NCBI RefSeq assembly: GCF_963678635.1
Contig: NC_087066.1
Location: forward strand, 30,695,301-30,759,300
Direction of reading: 5' to 3'
Source of the DNA: Symsagittifera roscoffensis
Taxonomy: Eukaryota; Xenacoelomorpha; Acoela; Convolutidae
DNA length: 64,000 nucleotides
Shown in pieces: positions 61,697-64,000 of the stretch. Position numbers and translations under genes: made by a program. Position 1 is the stretch's first letter; every line of letters begins with the position of its first letter. The notes under the pieces are model-generated. The model had not been told where the DNA came from. It did no database searches and saw only the letters and a program-made list of their open reading frames with translations.

Positions 61697-62199
61697 CAGA
61701 CATCTTGATTGTGCTGGATGAGGTTTGCTGCCTTGAGGTGTCGAATCACGCCAGACAGCTGAAGTTCAATCCGGAGACTGGGGACTATCGTCCTGTGATA
61801 ACCCAGCTAACAGCCAGCTGTGGTTCGGGAGCATGGATCTGACGATCACGAGCTCCACCAGCAGTGCGAGAGGACCAAATAATGAAAAGATGTTGCCGCA
61901 GCCGAGAAACAATTAGAGTCGATAGGATATCGCTTAACACAGGAAAAAAGGAGATGGCCGTTTCGGACCCCGAGGCTTGAGAATGCGACGGACAAGACGA
62001 GGGAGAGTGCTCCACCCCTCGTCAAACAAATATGGAGTTTTCTTGAGGAGCAGCTAGAGGTGGCAGAAGAGAGGGAGATGTGGGTGGGAAGATTTGTCAC
62101 AGCAGCTAATGAAGTCGCTGTTGAAGGTTTCTGGACGAATCATGTAAAGGCCGAGTTGAAGATCAGGAGGGACCACAAAATCTTGAGATTCTTGAGTTC
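61697..62199 (+). pseudogene. unknown tandem gene, unit 2, LDEV block, broken
   Basis: Continues after the TAG: ADILIVLDEVCCLEVSN, HARQLKFNPETGDYRPVI, then another frame QLWFGSMDL, then stops, then SAPPLVKQIWSFLEEQLEVA and RFVTAANEVAVEGFWTN. It aligns with 57950-58375 of unit 1 (LMIKKI...FVNRVSQVTLKAF). Confidence 0.5.
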
Positions 62200-62844
62200 A
62201 TGCTGGGAAAAGAATATCTGAAAGAAGTTTTCTACGCAGGAAACACCATCTTTGAAGCGTTCGAGCAGGAGCTCTTGAGTATGCCCATCAACCTCTTGCT
62301 GGCTTTGTATCTGGTGTACCCCAGGTACCTGTTCAATATGGGGCCGGCGTACATGTTCAGTAGGGGCGTGGGAACACTGCGGATTGATGGGTATCTGATG
62401 CTGATACTCTTGACGCATGGGGAATCGACGGTGTTTCATCTGTTGATGAAGTATGGTGAACCCCTGTCGGTAAGGAAGGCTCACCCGAGTAGGGAGGCCT
62501 ATTCGTACATGTGTGCTGCCGGACTGAACACATTGCTTGTGGAGTACCTGCTGATGCAAAATCGATACGTGACGGGCGAGGAAAGAAACCCCAAGACTAG
62601 AGAAGAGTTGAGAGAGGCGAATGGGGGCATACCCCTCCTGAGTGATTTGTGTTTGGCCATGAGATCTGACCCACTGGGGATGAGCAGAGGCTTGGGGGAA
62701 GTAGTGACCTGCGTCTACGGGCCAGCAGTGACGTATGCGTTCCGGGATCCACTTGTGGTGGCGTATCGACACTCGGTGATGCATATGAGCCTGATGGGAC
62801 AGCACTCAACTGGTGCAGACAAGAAGACTTGCGAGCGCAGATGA
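62200..62844 (+). CDS. unknown tandem gene, unit 2, helical domain
   Basis: 214 codons: MLGKEYLKEVFYAGNTIFEA, INLLLALYLVYPRYLFNMGP, LRIDGYLMLILLTHGEST, LVEYLLMQNRYVTGEERN, GGIPLLSDLCLAMRSDPLG, VVTCVYGPAVTYAFRD. Aligns throughout with unit 1. A frameshift near 62810 leads into LNWCRQEDLRAQM. Confidence 0.55.
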   Translation: MLGKEYLKEVFYAGNTIFEAFEQELLSMPINLLLALYLVYPRYLFNMGPAYMFSRGVGTLRIDGYLMLILLTHGESTVFHLLMKYGEPLSVRKAHPSREAYSYMCAAGLNTLLVEYLLMQNRYVTGEERNPKTREELREANGGIPLLSDLCLAMRSDPLGMSRGLGEVVTCVYGPAVTYAFRDPLVVAYRHSVMHMSLMGQHSTGADKKTCERR

Positions 62845-63003
62845 GTGAGACTGTGCTTTTTGGAAATGTAAAGGATCCAGAGCTGGTGGTATACAGTTTC
62901 AGGGGACAACTGCAGTGCAGAATGGGAGGAACGCGAGGGTCCCATCGAGGTGTATCCCATGTTTTGGAACCTGAGTCCAGTGACGAGGGACAGGAGATAA
63001 GTC
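62829..63003 (+). pseudogene. unknown tandem gene, unit 2, frameshifted connector
   Basis: MRAQMSETVLFGNVKDPEL then VVYSFRGQLQCRMG corresponds to unit 1 NFDDHFRDRM. Beyond that, the continuing frame (to 63260) is out of register with the homologous sequence, which has moved to the frame of the next entry. Confidence 0.4.
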
Positions 63004-63549
63004 TTGAGAATCCCAGCGTGGACGAGGAGTTTCGAATTCACGAAGAAGGAATTGGAAATGATACTAGAGCGGGATGTCTTACCCGCTGCAGTCCCCGAGT
63101 TCCCGGCGGTGAGAAGAATAACCCTGGGAATGAAAAGCCCCCTGGTAGTCCCTTTCCTTCACGCGAGAGCCGCAGTAGAAAGACAACAGAGAGAATTCAC
63201 GAATGGTTGGGATCCTTTGTTCATTGGATACTCGGCAGCGGTGTTTTTCCTTACGTGTGAAAATAAGATAAAATCGTGGACTACAAAAACGAAGAAGATG
63301 CGAGGCTTGATGCCCCCTAAATTTGAAATTCGAGATGACTTGAGAACATTTGAGGAGGCTGGACTCGAGAACAAACTGCCAATTTATGCCGATGGAAAGA
63401 TGATCGTGGAGGATGGGCAGGTGGCTCTGAAGGACGATATGATGATTGCCACGAGAAAGTACCGAGCGCCTTATGGTATGGAGGAGTTGGAGTTAAATGG
63501 TATGGAGGAGAGGAGTTCCCGTCTTGGAGGCAAGAAGGGAAAAAGCTGA
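63004..63549 (+). CDS. unknown tandem gene, unit 2, C-terminus
   Basis: 181 codons: FEFTKKELEMILERDVLPAA, VPEFPAVRRITLGMKSPLVV, REFTNGWDPLFIGYSAAVFF, RDDLRTFEEAGLENKLPIYA, MIATRKYRAPYGMEELELNG, ending RLGGKKGKS and TGA 63547-63549. Aligns with 59331-59890 of unit 1. Confidence 0.5.
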   Translation: MRIPAWTRSFEFTKKELEMILERDVLPAAVPEFPAVRRITLGMKSPLVVPFLHARAAVERQQREFTNGWDPLFIGYSAAVFFLTCENKIKSWTTKTKKMRGLMPPKFEIRDDLRTFEEAGLENKLPIYADGKMIVEDGQVALKDDMMIATRKYRAPYGMEELELNGMEERSSRLGGKKGKS

Positions 63550-64000
63550 ATGCGGCAGGAACCCTGTAAGTATCCCTCACGGAGTATAATACAGCAGACC
63601 CGACAACACCTTCACCACCGTCTTTGGGAACCCCAGGAGACAGAAGGAACCTTCCAGTGGAGAAAAGATTCACTGCCGCGATAGAGAGGAACCAGCCAGA
63701 GTCAGGAGAGGGGGAGAGCATGGACGAAACTCTCAGCGAAGCTGGAGAGGAAATGGAGGTGGGAAATACGCCAGACGGAGGAGGGGCAACGAGCAGAAAA
63801 TTCAGCCTCGGCACCACCCGTGAGCCACTACAAGAACTGAGTGGGGCCGACTGGGCAAACACGGCCATCCCAATTTTGGGATTTCCCCGGAACAATCTTG
63901 AGCTGTCGCTAACGAGTGAACCATCCATCATGGGTATGGTGCTCCTAGCCGACGAAGCAAGGGAGGAGAACACCTTTCAAGGCATCAAATACATGTTATT
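63550..64000 (+). CDS. unknown tandem gene, unit 3, N-terminus (cut by window end)
   Basis: The plus-strand frame through 63600-64000 reads EKRFTAAIERNQPESGEGES, EAGEEMEVGNTPDGGGATSR, WANTAIPILGFPRNNLEL and EEARENTFQGIKYMLL-like sequence. Spacing from unit 2 (about 3.58 kb) and the polar start followed by the TAI-x-P-x-LG block fit a third copy. A long minus-strand frame (63973-63317) covers the same DNA and is a shadow: it has no motif and crosses the unit 2 C-terminus. Confidence 0.4.

Noticed and set aside
62140-62805. 221-codon minus-strand frame
   Set aside because: Antisense shadow of the unit 2 helical domain; His/Gln-rich composition reflects the complementary codons.
63317-63973. 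218-codon minus-strand frame
   Set aside because: Antisense to the C-terminus of unit 2 and the start of unit 3, Ser/Pro-rich, no motif.

Overview
The window looks like animal (invertebrate) nuclear DNA. Most of it is AT-rich, gene-poor and full of degraded mobile elements, and the few host exons have introns. The acceptors I can see are short and T-rich, ending TTTTAG or TTTCAG, with GTAGGT or GTGAGT donors. That suits a nematode-like ecdysozoan, but the species cannot be settled from sequence alone. Most host exons are on the minus strand. They are a C2H2 zinc-finger exon (147-389), a two-exon HMG-box gene (13178-12952 and 10179-9901), an Alba-domain gene (17556-17111) and a cysteine-containing protein of unknown function (22090-21459).

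Layout, left to right. At 0.1-2.9 kb lie the zinc-finger exon and, also on the minus strand, an OTU-protease-like / 18-residue-repeat gene broken by a 250-bp tandem duplication. At 3.3-6.2 kb are a 173-bp satellite array, LTR-like promoter repeats and a tandem duplication. At 6.7-9.0 kb is a dead APE-type LINE, followed by tRNA-like SINE copies. The sparse host exons occupy 9.9-22.1 kb, among remnants of another LINE and of a gag-like gene. A fold-back element with AATTAGACG-rich ends is at 22.8-23.2 kb. At 24.7-28.4 kb is a GC-rich, nearly intact non-LTR retrotransposon with an N-terminal 2A peptide, a chromo-barrel-like module, a reverse transcriptase and a restriction-like endonuclease; one frameshift breaks it.

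30.7-40.7 kb is a nest of Penelope-like elements in opposing orientation. They have a PHD finger inside the reverse transcriptase, a GIY-YIG endonuclease and hammerhead-ribozyme-like motifs in their terminal repeats. The nest carries a 3474-bp tandem duplication and a second, 5'-truncated Penelope family nested inside. 41-43.5 kb holds a small conserved unknown ORF and an array of near-perfect palindromes. 43.5-50.6 kb is a large inverted repeat whose arms carry the same decayed coding sequence diverging from the centre. The right arm runs into a Ty3/Gypsy-like gag-pol relic (50.8-56.3 kb) that has lost its RT/RNase H and integrase core by internal deletion and ends in a macro-like domain.

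56.7-64 kb is an array of at least two, probably three, diverged tandem copies of one large gene that I do not recognise. The copies align over their whole length and share motifs (LFWP, NDHL, SPGYA, VLDEV, SN-x2-RQLK, LWF-x2-M, YGPAVT-x-AF) although each is broken by stops and frameshifts. This is the best candidate for an undescribed gene family.

A theme across the window is fold-back junctions: a short inverted copy (13-60 bp) sits at the seam of a tandem duplication at about 1.40, 35.93, 42.5-42.9 and 42.90 kb. This suggests either a recurrent template-switching process in this genome or an amplification/assembly artefact. Coordinates of repeats and decayed genes are approximate to about 10-50 bases unless given exactly.
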